A stretch of DNA of 64,000 bases from Bacillota bacterium (lineage in GTDB: Bacteria > Bacillota > Clostridia > Christensenellales > SZUA-584). Below are positions 15,944 through 25,469 of this stretch, piece after piece. The translations under genes were made by a program, and so were the position numbers. Within the stretch, counting starts at the first letter, position 1. Each line of letters begins with the position of its first letter. Location: NCBI GenBank assembly GCA_023397655.1, contig JAEWTW010000009.1, positions 31,985 to 95,984 of the forward strand, written 5' to 3'. The notes below the pieces were generated by a model that was not told the origin of the DNA, ran no database searches, and saw nothing but the letters and a program-made list of their open reading frames with translations.

Positions 15944-18900
15944 TTATGGCTGCCAACAAGCGAATATTCTATGAATACCCTCCGATTTATCCAATGGCAG
16001 GCTTTTCGCACGTTCTCCGTCTTCAAGGCTCAGCCACGCGTCCCCTTCGTAGCCGGGTATCAGCTCGACTTCGATGATATATTTCGCTCCGCTGCGCTCG
16101 TATTCGATGGTGTACGCGCCGAAATCGTCCGGCACGCAAGGGCTTATCGACAGGGCGCCGCGTTCGATGCGCATGCCGAGCAGGTGCACAATGGCCGCCT
16201 GATACATCCAGCCCGCCGTTCCGGTATACCACGTCCAGCCCGCGCGTCCCTTGTGTTCCTCCGTGTAATACACGTCCGCCGCCATCACGTATGGCTCACC
16301 CTTGTACTTCTCCACACCGGCGGGCGTGCGCGTGTGATTGATGGGGTTCATCATCTGGAACAGCGAGAGCGCATCCTGCTTAAGCCGCAGCTTCGCCGCC
16401 GCCATCACGAACCACGCCGCCGCGTGGCTATACTGACCGCCGTTTTCGCGCACGCCGGGCAGATAGTTTTTGATGTAGCCTGGGTTCTTGTCCCACTTGT
16501 CAAACGGCGGCGCAAGCAGACGGATCACGCCCTCGTCGCGCATCACCAGTTCATCCGCCGCGGCATCATAGGCGCGCTGGGCGCGTTCCGCGCCGGACAG
16601 CACTGCCCACGCCTGAGACACCAGATCGATGCGGCATTCGGGGGACGTGCGGCTACCCAGCAGCGTTCCGTCGTCGAAGTACGCACGCGCATACCATTCG
16701 CCGTCCCACGCGTATTCCTCGATGCTGCGCCGCAGCGCATCGCGCAGCTGCCTGTACTTCTCTGCCCATCCTGGCTCGCCCCGCAGGCGGCACAGCTCAA
16801 TGAACAGCCGCAGCACCTCCGCGAGGAAGAAAGCCAGCCAGACGCTTTCACCCTTGCCTTCTTCGCCCACGGCGTCCATGCCGTCGTTCCAGTCGCCCGT
16901 GCCCATCAGCGGCAGTCCGTGCTCGCCGAAGGCCACCGAATCGATGGCGCGTACGCAGTGCATGAACAGTGTTTCGCGCACATCGCTGATGCCGAACGCT
17001 TCATAGAGGTCGTGCCGCCCTTCGGGTATCGGTTTGCCGGCAAGGTACGCGACTTCCTCACCGAATATTCCCATGTCGCCCGTGATGCGTTCGTATTCGC
17101 ACGCCACAAACGGCAGAAACAGCTTGTCATCCGTGATGTGCGTGCGCACACCGCTCATCGGCTCATGCCACCAGTGCAGCACGTCCCCTTCGATGAACTG
17201 CCGTTCCCCGCACTTCAGTATGTGCGCGCGCGTCACCGCCGGGTTGGTGTACGCCAGCGCCAGCACGTCCTGCAGTTGGTCGCGGAAGCCGTACGCGCCG
17301 CCCGACTGGTAGTAGCCGGTGCGCCCCTTCAGGCGCGACGTGTATGTCTGGTACAGCAGCCAGCCGTTCACCAGCGTATCAAAGGATTTGGCCGATGTGG
17401 ACACCCGTATGCCGCCCACCAGCCGCTGCCAATGCGCCTGTACGCCGCGCAGCCGCTCCGCCGCACTGTCCGCGTCCTCGGCGTGCACGGCCATCTCTTC
17501 CGCCGCGGATGCGTCGCCATAACCCATCAGCAGCTCCATCGTCCTCTGCTCGCCCGGCTTCAGGCTCACCCGTGTCTGCAGCGCCAACAGCGTGGAGCCG
17601 CAGCCGTCGCTGTCCGACAGCTCCGCCACCTTGAGCGCTTCCGGCCAGATGTTGTACCCCGGCACACCGAAGAACTCATACGCGGAAACGGTATGGCGCG
17701 TGTCCTCCCCCGGCATCGCGATGAACATAGCCTTGCCCGCCTCCCCGAACGGCGACGCTGCCAACAGCCGCCCGTTCTCCATGCGCGTGCGTATGCCGCT
17801 GGCCACCGTGGCCGCCAGCACCGGCTCCGCGTAATAATAGACGGAGAGTTTCTGTTCGGTGTCCGTGTTGTTGGTCAGCCGCAGCAGTCCCGTTTTGACT
17901 GGCAGCTGCGGGTCCACAAAATACGTCAGCTGAGTATCCACGCCGCCAAACCGCTCGAATGTGGTGTATCCGAAGCCGTGGATCACGCGATAGCGCCCCT
18001 TCGCGTACTGATCAGGCGCCGCGCTGAACGACAGCCCCGTCTTGTCGCAGCGCACCAGCACGCCCTCGCCCGGCACGTCCGTCAGCGCATCGTTGCGGAA
18101 GGGCGTCAGCCGCGTCATACGGGCGTTCTCCGCCCACGTATACCCTCCGCCGCCTGCGCTCACCAAGCTGCCCAGCTTCTCGCCCACCAGCAGGTTGCTC
18201 CACGGCAGCGGCGGACGGCTGCCCACATCGATGCAGTATTCCATACCCTTGTTCAGATAGCCGCCCTGGCCGTTGTCAAAAGCCTTCAGCTGACGCGGCA
18301 CATGCGCACGCTCCACCGCCGTGCTGCGCTCGAACACGGCATAGGCGCGCTGTACAGCCGGCACCTTGAGCTGCGGTTCCAGCGGCGCGCCGCCGTCCAG
18401 CACCAGACAGGCCGCAGCCATCAGCGTGGCGTTGTCATCCTCGCTGATATGTTCGGCAGACAGCGTTGTGATGCGGTTGTACGGGCGGCCGGACGCCGCC
18501 TGAGACAGCTCGTTCAGCTTGTCCCGCAGCGGGCACAGATAGGCATCGCCGCCGTCGTAGACGACCACCAAGTCTGCGGGCAGGCCTTTCAGGCTCAGGA
18601 ACTCCTGCGCCTTTGCGATGATCTTGACACCCGCAACGCTGTCGTCGCCGCGGGCGTGCATGTATATGACCGGCAGGTCGCCCGACAGCCCGAATTTCCA
18701 AAGCGTCTCGCGGCCGGCCGGTTCTCCGGCGGCTCCGCACACTGACGGTATGCGTATCGCCGTTCGCGACGCGATGCGCTGGAACAGGTTGGCCTGCGCG
18801 CCTTCCAGCTTAAGGTAGCGCATCTCCACCTGCGCGTGCGTCCAGGCCAGATGAAACACACGGCGCACATCCTCCGCCCCGGACACACCGGTGAGGCAGG

Positions 18901-21900
18901 CGTCCACCGCCTCCAGCCCGTCTCCCGCGGCGATGAGGAAGGAAACCTCGGCGGTTTGCCCCTTTTCCACCGTCACCCCGCACCGGATGCCCGCGGCACG
19001 CGCCACGTCGCGCTCGGACTCGGGCGAAGCGAGGCAGGCGGGCGGGCCGAACACGTTGCGCCGACCGAATATATAGGCGCGGTCCGTCATCAGCTCCACC
19101 GGGCCGCCCGCCAGCGCCTTGATGGCGCAGCACAGCGTTTTGCCCCGGCGCTGAGCGGTCACCGTCGCTTTGTCCGGATGCGCGTGCGTCTCGACGAACA
19201 GCTCGGCAAAAGCGGGATGCGCCTCAAAATCCCGCTCGGTGCACAGCGCGGGTGTGAACGCGCAGGTCACCGCCAGCTTCGCGGTTTTGTCCGCGTTGTT
19301 GCGGATGCCAAGACTCCTGATCTCCATGTTGCACTCGGGCGACACGCACACCTCCAGCGTCGTCTCGATGCCGTTCACCTCGCGCACGAACGTGGCCTTA
19401 TGCGGCTCAAAGTGCACGCGCTCGCTTTCCGCCAGCAGACAGGTGGGCAGAAACGCCGCGGACCACACCGCCCCGGTATCCGTATCCTTGATGTAGATAT
19501 GGATGCCGGGCGCGCGCCGCAGCACATCGCTCTCCCAGCGGCTGATCATGTTGCCGTGGAACGATGAATACCCAGTGCCGTACTGCGTCAGCATCACGGT
19601 GTAGCTGTTGTTGGACAGGAAATGCGCCTCCGGATACTGCGTCAGCGACGTATAGCTGCGGACGGCGCGGATCTCCTCCGCAAACGCCTGCCTCTCCGGC
19701 GGCTTTTCGGCGAAATCCATCGTCACGCTGCGCGGCGGCACCTTCTCCTTGAGCAGCAGTTCGGTGGCCTTGATGCTGGTGTTGCGGTGAAACAGCTCCT
19801 GCAGCCGCCCGTCCGTCAGCGCGTTAAGTATGGAGGCCAGTATCATGCCCTGATGATGGGCCATGTAGCTTCTGACGATGCGCTTCTTCTTGTCGTTATG
19901 CAGCCGCTCGTGCGTGTAGTCCAACGCTTCAAAAAAGCCGTAGCGTCCGTAAGCGCCCATCTTTTCCAACCGTAACAGATTGTTGATGGCGGCGCGCGGC
20001 TTCACCTGCAACGCCAGGCAGGTGGCGTAAGGCGTGATCACCGTCTCGCGCACCAGACCGGATTTCATGCCCAGCCCCGGCACGCCGAAAGCTTTGTACT
20101 GGTAGTTCATCTGTAAATCAAAGGCATAGTAGCCGGATTCGGATATGCCCCACGGCATGCGACGCTGCTCCCCGTAGGTCATCTGCATTTCCACCACCGA
20201 GCGGTAGGTTTCGCCCAGCAGCGTATAGTCGTAGCTTTTCATGATGAGCAGCGGCATCAGGTATTCGAACATCGTGCCGCCCCATGAGAGCAGCACGCGG
20301 CTCTCCCCCGCCACTGCCAGCGGCCGTCCCAGCCGGAACCAGTGCTTCTCGGGCACGTCGCCCTTGGCAATAGCGATAAAGCTGGTCTGACGCGCTTCGG
20401 AAGCCAGCAGGTCGTAATGGGTATTGCTGAGCTCCTGCTGCCGTATGGAATAGCCGATGGAGAACAGACCGGTATCCGCGTCGTACAGCTCGGCAAAATC
20501 CATCGCATTCAGCAGCTCGGCAATGCGCCGTTTCAGCCGGTCCGCCCGCAGCGTCAGGCGGCGGCAGGCCACATAGCTCTCGCCCAGCGCCGTTTCCATG
20601 CGCTGGACCCAGCCCAGCACCTCATTATCCTTTCGCACCGCCGCCTTTTCCATCACGCCGGACAGCGTTTCGAGCAACCCGTGAAAGGCTTCCACGTATT
20701 CCAATACGCTGATATGCCGCAGCCTTTCCCGCAGCGCCTTGGTTTCGTCGGCATACAGGGCCAGCTGTGCGGACGGGAACGCAGACAGCACGCGCGCCCA
20801 AACGGCATGCCGGGCCAAAAAAGCTATCGTCTGCTCCGCGTAAGCCGCGAGTGAACTTCCCGCAGTGCCCTCCACCATATCCAGCGAGCTCATCGCGTTG
20901 AATACATCATCGTTGATCACAAAGGACGTTTCCTGCTGCGCTTCGCGTGAGATTATTGCCAGCCCCTGCGCAATCCCCGCCGCCAGCGGACTGGCTAGCA
21001 TGTCCTCCAGCGCTTCCGCCACCAGAATCAGATAGCAGGCCAAATTACCGCTGTCCACTGACGATATGTAACGCGGCTCCAGCGGCTCCAGGTTGGTGAT
21101 GTCGTACCAGTTGTAAAGATGCCCCTTCCACTTCTCCGCTTTCTCGATGCCGTCAACGCACCGGCTGAGACGCCTGACCGCAGCCGCGCACGTGATAAAA
21201 CCGAGCTCAAAGGCGCAGACGGTGGCAGCCATCGAGTAGGCCACGTTGGTGGGCGATGTGCGCTTGGCAACGCCCTTATGCGGGCTCTGTTGGAAGTTAT
21301 CCGGTGTCCAGTAATACTCCGCTTCCTCGGAGAATTGCTCGAAGAAGCGCCATGTTTTCAGCGCGGTATCCTCAAGGTAACGCCGCTCCTCCGGAGCCAG
21401 CTCGTGATGCCGCGCCCGTCTCGGGCGGCTGATGGCATGCGCGATGGCCGGCGCGAAAAACCAGAGGGCAAACACCACGAACGCAACGGGTGAAAATGAA
21501 TGCGTGGCCAGCACAGACAGCACATACAGCACCACCGCCAGCGCCGGTGCGGCAGCCATCCTGCGCCAGTGATAAACCGCGCCTTCACGCGCGTTCTTAT
21601 CCCCTTCAGCCGCCGTGACCCACTGAAGCAGCCGTTTGTGCGTGAAGCAGACGCGGATCAGCGTGCGCACAATGGCGTCCAGCATGCGGTATGTTTCATA
21701 GGGCAGGAACGCGAAACGGTAAAACGACAGCTCAAACAGCGTTCTCGTCTCGTACAGCATGTCCTTGAACGTTGTCCCTTTGCCGGTGTTGCGCAGCAGC
21801 GTCAGCATGCGGAATACAAAGTCGAGTATCGCGTCGATGAACAGCGGCAGTATGCCGGATATAAACCAAAAAAACGCCGAGCTGTAAAACGCCGTCTGCG

Positions 21901-24268
21901 ACAGCAGTATCACGATGAACGACAGCGGCACCGTCAGGCTGCGCCGCAGATTGTCGAATATCTGGTATTTGGCGAGCCGGGACAGCGGGTTCTTCGCACG
22001 TCCGTTCTTCGTGCGTACCCGGCCGCAGAGCCATGGCAGCAGCTGCCAGTCGCCGCGCGTCCAGCGGTGCTGGCGTTCCTCCCAGGCGATATAGCGCGAC
22101 GGGCAGCCGTCCATCAGCACCACATCGGAGAGCAGCGCGCATCGCAGATAATTTCCTTCCAGCAGGTCGTGGCTGAGTATGCGGTTGTCCGGGAACGCCC
22201 CCGGAAGCACCTGCATGTATGCCGCAAGATTGAATATGCCCTTGCCGGTGAAAATGCCCGTGCCAAACCCGTCCTGATAGACATCCGATGCGGCGCTGGC
22301 GTATGTGTCCAGCCCGCCCTTGCCCGAAAACACCAGCGACAGACGCGACTTGGCGGAATTGACCACATCCACGCCGATGCGCGGCTGCATGATGCCATAA
22401 CCCCGGCGGACCGTGTTCGTCACTTCGTCAATCTCAGGCCGGTGCAGCGGGTGTTCCATCGCGCCCACCATCTTCAAAACGGCGTCGCGGGAGAGCGCCG
22501 TGTCGGCATCCAGTGTGATCACATATTTGATATTGGTCGGCAGCCCCTGCGTTACGTGCGTAAACGCGTCCGATCCGCCCGTCAGCAGCGAACAGAAGTC
22601 CAGCAACGCACCGCGTTTGCGTTCATAGCCGCCATACCTGCCGTTTTCTGGTATCCGTATCCGCTTCCGCTGCGCATAAAAAAATATGGGCCGCCCGTAT
22701 TTCTGGTTCAGCGCTGCCGCCGTCTGTTCCATCTTTTCGATGATTTCTTCGTCGGAAGCGGCGATCTCATTCTTGTCCTCTTTGAAGTCGGACAGCAGCG
22801 TCATGTAAAGATGCGGCTGCTGGTTGGCCGCAAAGTAGACCTCCATCTTCTCCATCAGCTCCGCGCCGTCGTCCAGCCCCGTCACCAGCGCCGGGATGAC
22901 CACCATGGTGGCACAGTCCTCCGTCAGCCCCTCCTTCAGCGCCATCTTGGGCAAAAAGGCCGGCTCGATGAGCAGCGTCATCAGCCGGTTGCTGACCGTT
23001 ACGGCCACGGTGTATATGGGTATCAGGCTGATGATAAAACCCAGTATGCCATACACGGGCGGATGGTTCAGGAAAAGCGGTATGTTCAGCAGCCCCGCGC
23101 TCACGATGGTGGACACGACCGCGCCGCCCGCATACAGCAGCAGCATATGCCGCCGCACAAATTCGGCGAACCGGGCTCTTATAGGTATGCCGCCCAGCGC
23201 CCGCATTAGTTCGTTCTTTCTGTCCCCCACGATGAATGCGCCCACATGGACGCCGGTTTGGGCAGCCAGCTCCACCGCCGCCCGCGCGACAGCCGGCTCC
23301 GACGCTTCTATCCACTGTGCGATGGCTGTAACGCCGCGGCGGTAGTATTCGCGCGAGTCGTAATCCATGCCTGCATAGTCCGCGTCGGCGGACAGGAACC
23401 GGTGGACCATCGATACGTTTTCAAATATTGGCTCAAAGTTAACCTTCGCCAGCGTTCTCAAAGAAGCGATGGCGTTGGAGATGTTCAGTATGCTTTTGGC
23501 TTGCACGGTGTGCGCCTGCTTGACCAGCCGCTCCACCGTCAGATCCCTAACCGACAGCCTCATGCCCAGCCGCTCAGCCACGGCGGCCTGATGCGGGCTT
23601 TCACGCAGCAGCACCATCACGCGCTCCACAAACACGGCGTTGGTCAGGTAGCTCTTATATTCCGTCAGCAGCGCATCCAGACTGCTGTTGTCCTGAGTGG
23701 CCCGTTCGCAGAAGCTGTCCGCCAGCTGCCACAGCTTCAGTATCGCCGCGCACTGCCGTGCCAGCGAGGATACCGCCCGCAGCAGCGCGATTTTGAGCAT
23801 GTCCACAAACGCCCACAGCTCACCGGAGTCCAGCCCGGTATCCTGCTGGAACGCTTCAAGGAATTCCTGTATGTGCTCGGGCGATACGCGGTAGGCGCTG
23901 TGCCGCAGCAGCACGGTCGCGAGCATCAGGCAGCGCGGCTGGTGTGCGTAGCGGCCGCCCAGCATGTGCGGCAGGCGGTACGAATGTTTGTCCAGTTCGA
24001 TCTGCCGAATCTGTTCGATGAATAAAAATCGGTTGTCGTAGAACCATTCAGCCAGAGGCGGCAGTTCATCGCCCGCGTGCTTGCGCTGGCGCGCCGCAGA
24101 AAAAGCCGCCTCGACACGGCGGCGTTCTTCTGCCAGCCCAAAGTGACGGCTGTCCGCTTTTTTAACGGCGACCTTGTCCGAGAGAGAGAGCTGCCGGGCA
24201 TATTCAAGCAGTTCCTGCCACGATAGCGTCAGGTCGTCCGATACGGTGATGCCGTTTTTTCTCTGCAT
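15944..24268 (-). CDS. Cyclic beta-1,2-glucan synthase (GT84-GH189-GH94)
   Basis: Giant membrane enzyme of about 2,774 residues, near the length of Brucella/Rhizobium Cgs/NdvB. It builds beta-1,2-glucan from UDP-glucose, cyclises it and trims it. The N-terminal region and GT84 domain (about 370-960) have several membrane spans, a catalytic DADT near 589 and QRHRWTRGDW near 735. The middle part, around 1266 (YDADTGLFSIGYS), matches the glycoamylase-like/GH189 cyclising domain. The C-terminal half is a GH94-type phosphorylase module with GTGDWNDGMD near 2457. ATG at 24268 has GGAGG five bases upstream; an in-frame extension to 24388 would run into rnpB and its terminator. No glucan exporter gene is beside it. 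Confidence 0.9.
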   Translation of the reverse strand: MQRKNGITVSDDLTLSWQELLEYARQLSLSDKVAVKKADSRHFGLAEERRRVEAAFSAARQRKHAGDELPPLAEWFYDNRFLFIEQIRQIELDKHSYRLPHMLGGRYAHQPRCLMLATVLLRHSAYRVSPEHIQEFLEAFQQDTGLDSGELWAFVDMLKIALLRAVSSLARQCAAILKLWQLADSFCERATQDNSSLDALLTEYKSYLTNAVFVERVMVLLRESPHQAAVAERLGMRLSVRDLTVERLVKQAHTVQAKSILNISNAIASLRTLAKVNFEPIFENVSMVHRFLSADADYAGMDYDSREYYRRGVTAIAQWIEASEPAVARAAVELAAQTGVHVGAFIVGDRKNELMRALGGIPIRARFAEFVRRHMLLLYAGGAVVSTIVSAGLLNIPLFLNHPPVYGILGFIISLIPIYTVAVTVSNRLMTLLIEPAFLPKMALKEGLTEDCATMVVIPALVTGLDDGAELMEKMEVYFAANQQPHLYMTLLSDFKEDKNEIAASDEEIIEKMEQTAAALNQKYGRPIFFYAQRKRIRIPENGRYGGYERKRGALLDFCSLLTGGSDAFTHVTQGLPTNIKYVITLDADTALSRDAVLKMVGAMEHPLHRPEIDEVTNTVRRGYGIMQPRIGVDVVNSAKSRLSLVFSGKGGLDTYASAASDVYQDGFGTGIFTGKGIFNLAAYMQVLPGAFPDNRILSHDLLEGNYLRCALLSDVVLMDGCPSRYIAWEERQHRWTRGDWQLLPWLCGRVRTKNGRAKNPLSRLAKYQIFDNLRRSLTVPLSFIVILLSQTAFYSSAFFWFISGILPLFIDAILDFVFRMLTLLRNTGKGTTFKDMLYETRTLFELSFYRFAFLPYETYRMLDAIVRTLIRVCFTHKRLLQWVTAAEGDKNAREGAVYHWRRMAAAPALAVVLYVLSVLATHSFSPVAFVVFALWFFAPAIAHAISRPRRARHHELAPEERRYLEDTALKTWRFFEQFSEEAEYYWTPDNFQQSPHKGVAKRTSPTNVAYSMAATVCAFELGFITCAAAVRRLSRCVDGIEKAEKWKGHLYNWYDITNLEPLEPRYISSVDSGNLACYLILVAEALEDMLASPLAAGIAQGLAIISREAQQETSFVINDDVFNAMSSLDMVEGTAGSSLAAYAEQTIAFLARHAVWARVLSAFPSAQLALYADETKALRERLRHISVLEYVEAFHGLLETLSGVMEKAAVRKDNEVLGWVQRMETALGESYVACRRLTLRADRLKRRIAELLNAMDFAELYDADTGLFSIGYSIRQQELSNTHYDLLASEARQTSFIAIAKGDVPEKHWFRLGRPLAVAGESRVLLSWGGTMFEYLMPLLIMKSYDYTLLGETYRSVVEMQMTYGEQRRMPWGISESGYYAFDLQMNYQYKAFGVPGLGMKSGLVRETVITPYATCLALQVKPRAAINNLLRLEKMGAYGRYGFFEALDYTHERLHNDKKKRIVRSYMAHHQGMILASILNALTDGRLQELFHRNTSIKATELLLKEKVPPRSVTMDFAEKPPERQAFAEEIRAVRSYTSLTQYPEAHFLSNNSYTVMLTQYGTGYSSFHGNMISRWESDVLRRAPGIHIYIKDTDTGAVWSAAFLPTCLLAESERVHFEPHKATFVREVNGIETTLEVCVSPECNMEIRSLGIRNNADKTAKLAVTCAFTPALCTERDFEAHPAFAELFVETHAHPDKATVTAQRRGKTLCCAIKALAGGPVELMTDRAYIFGRRNVFGPPACLASPESERDVARAAGIRCGVTVEKGQTAEVSFLIAAGDGLEAVDACLTGVSGAEDVRRVFHLAWTHAQVEMRYLKLEGAQANLFQRIASRTAIRIPSVCGAAGEPAGRETLWKFGLSGDLPVIYMHARGDDSVAGVKIIAKAQEFLSLKGLPADLVVVYDGGDAYLCPLRDKLNELSQAASGRPYNRITTLSAEHISEDDNATLMAAACLVLDGGAPLEPQLKVPAVQRAYAVFERSTAVERAHVPRQLKAFDNGQGGYLNKGMEYCIDVGSRPPLPWSNLLVGEKLGSLVSAGGGGYTWAENARMTRLTPFRNDALTDVPGEGVLVRCDKTGLSFSAAPDQYAKGRYRVIHGFGYTTFERFGGVDTQLTYFVDPQLPVKTGLLRLTNNTDTEQKLSVYYYAEPVLAATVASGIRTRMENGRLLAASPFGEAGKAMFIAMPGEDTRHTVSAYEFFGVPGYNIWPEALKVAELSDSDGCGSTLLALQTRVSLKPGEQRTMELLMGYGDASAAEEMAVHAEDADSAAERLRGVQAHWQRLVGGIRVSTSAKSFDTLVNGWLLYQTYTSRLKGRTGYYQSGGAYGFRDQLQDVLALAYTNPAVTRAHILKCGERQFIEGDVLHWWHEPMSGVRTHITDDKLFLPFVACEYERITGDMGIFGEEVAYLAGKPIPEGRHDLYEAFGISDVRETLFMHCVRAIDSVAFGEHGLPLMGTGDWNDGMDAVGEEGKGESVWLAFFLAEVLRLFIELCRLRGEPGWAEKYRQLRDALRRSIEEYAWDGEWYARAYFDDGTLLGSRTSPECRIDLVSQAWAVLSGAERAQRAYDAAADELVMRDEGVIRLLAPPFDKWDKNPGYIKNYLPGVRENGGQYSHAAAWFVMAAAKLRLKQDALSLFQMMNPINHTRTPAGVEKYKGEPYVMAADVYYTEEHKGRAGWTWYTGTAGWMYQAAIVHLLGMRIERGALSISPCVPDDFGAYTIEYERSGAKYIIEVELIPGYEGDAWLSLEDGERAKSLPLDKSEGIHRIFACWQP

Positions 24269-24330
24269 GAACCCCTCCGTCAAAGATGATGTAATAAACC
24301 TATTATTCGCCATGACCCAAATATCGATAC

Positions 24331-24364
24331 AAAAAAAGAAGCTTTCGGTTTCTTCGAAAGCTTC
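24331..24364 (-). terminator. rnpB terminator
   Basis: On the minus strand GAAGCTTTCG and CGAAAGCTTC form a perfect 10-bp stem around a 7-nt loop, followed by seven T. It begins about 18 bases past the RNase P RNA 3' end and insulates the glucan synthase gene. Confidence 0.9.
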
Positions 24365-24381
24365 CTTATTGTTAAGGTTTT

Positions 24382-24713
24382 GAGACAAGCCTGTAAGCCG
24401 AGTTCTGTCTTAAACGGCCATCTATCTACGCCTGCAGTTGCCAGCAGGCTCCAGCGATTACATGGGGCGCGGCGGGCAACCGCATGATGCCCACTATCAA
24501 TCTTGCACCGGACGGGGTTTACATAGCAGCCAAGTCGCCATGGCTCTGGTGAGCTCTTACCTCACCTTTCCACCCTTGCTCGGCATAAATGCCGGGCGGT
24601 ATATCTCTGTTGCACTATCCTTAGAGTCGCCTCCACCGGGGGTTACCCGGCGTCCTGCCCTGCGGAGCTCGGACTTTCCTCGTCAAAAAATGACGCAGCC
24701 GTTCGGCTTGCTC
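24382..24713 (-). ncRNA. rnpB: RNase P RNA (bacterial)
   Basis: Catalytic RNA that trims tRNA 5' ends, about 332 nt. Conserved signatures are present on the minus strand: GAGGAAAGTCCGAGCTCC near the 5' end, ACAGAGATATACCGCC in the middle, and GACAGAACTCGGCTTACAGG near the 3' end. The ends pair as stem P1: GAGCAAGCC at the 5' end with GGCTTGTCTC at the 3' end, leaving one bulged base. A sigma-A promoter lies directly upstream and a strong terminator directly downstream. The ends are set by P1 and by the predicted transcript start, so they should be right to within a few bases. Confidence 0.97.
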
Positions 24714-24721
24714 AAAAACTG

Positions 24722-24750
24722 ATTATAACAGATATAGTATGCGGCCGCAA
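24722..24750 (-). promoter_or_regulatory. Sigma-A promoter of rnpB
   Basis: TTGCGG (24750-24745) and a perfect TATAAT (24727-24722) are separated by 17 bases. The promoter lies within the last codons of the upstream zinc-ribbon gene, and the predicted start falls on the P1 stem of RNase P RNA. Confidence 0.85.
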
Positions 24751-25445
24751 TTCTCGCATTCCACGATAGCGTCCGATTTTTTAAGCTTAGCAAGGTCACG
24801 CGAGGGCAATTCCATGTTACAGCCCATGCATCGTCCGTCTTTGAGCATCGTGACCGGCATCGGGCGGTTCTGTTTGACGCGGTTATACCGCGCGAGCAAC
24901 GTGGGTTCCACCTTAGCGGCTGATTGTTCTGCCGCCTTACGCAGACGGTCGAGCTCTTCCGCGCCTGCGCGCAGTTCGTCCTCGTGCTGCTTTTTCAGCT
25001 CGGCAAAGTCTTTCTGCGCTTGGCTGACATGGGTCAGTATCGTCTTCAAACGCGCGGCCGATTCCTCCGCCTTGGATTGAACCATCACAGCGCGGCGCTT
25101 TTGCTTCACGATGTTATCATACGTCGTCTCGTATTCATGGACCAAGTCTTTGACGACGTTATAGTCCATTTCATCGAGTTCCAGCTCCTCGTACTGACTG
25201 ATATCCTTATGCTTCTTGTTCAGAAGCTCCATCATTTTGTCGTACTGCGCGTCGATTTCAAGAAGCGCGTTCTGCTCCACGAGCGCACGGTTCTCCATTT
25301 CCCGCAATACAGCCTGCTGCTTTTTCAAATAGTTCTGCAGCTTTATGAGCTGTTTCCTGGTGGGCGTGTTTTTCAATTGTGTCTCATAAGCTTCCAGTTG
25401 CATGTCCGCCTGCTGGTACTCATAAAGCAACGCCAGTTTATCCAA
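24723..25445 (-). CDS. Coiled-coil C4 zinc-ribbon protein
   Basis: The product has about 240 residues. Residues 1-180 are a long antiparallel coiled coil rich in Glu, Lys, Gln and Leu. The C-terminus has a C4 zinc ribbon: CMGCNMELP and CENCGRILYLL. Proteins of this type (CT398/HP0958-like) bind RNA or act as chaperones in some bacteria; here the role is unknown. The likely start is TTG at 25445, with AGAGGA nine bases upstream; the earlier TTG at 25454 touches that site. The gene follows nif3, with 24 bases between the nif3 stop and this TTG. Its 3' end holds the rnpB promoter. Confidence 0.8.
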   Translation of the reverse strand: MDKLALLYEYQQADMQLEAYETQLKNTPTRKQLIKLQNYLKKQQAVLREMENRALVEQNALLEIDAQYDKMMELLNKKHKDISQYEELELDEMDYNVVKDLVHEYETTYDNIVKQKRRAVMVQSKAEESAARLKTILTHVSQAQKDFAELKKQHEDELRAGAEELDRLRKAAEQSAAKVEPTLLARYNRVKQNRPMPVTMLKDGRCMGCNMELPSRDLAKLKKSDAIVECENCGRILYLL

Positions 25446-25469
25446 ATATAACAATCCTCTCTGCGCCTG

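Noticed and set aside
21500..23209. Long antisense frame over the glucan synthase (569 codons)
   Set aside because: Same cause as above; the composition (Arg, His, Gln-rich) is typical of a shadow frame.
24269..24388. N-terminal 40-residue extension of the glucan synthase
   Set aside because: The extension would overlap the rnpB terminator and RNA. The GGAGG before ATG 24268 gives the better start.
24438..24722. 94-codon plus-strand frame between cgs and the zinc-ribbon gene
   Set aside because: It overlaps RNase P RNA on the opposite strand, whose signatures and P1 stem are clear.
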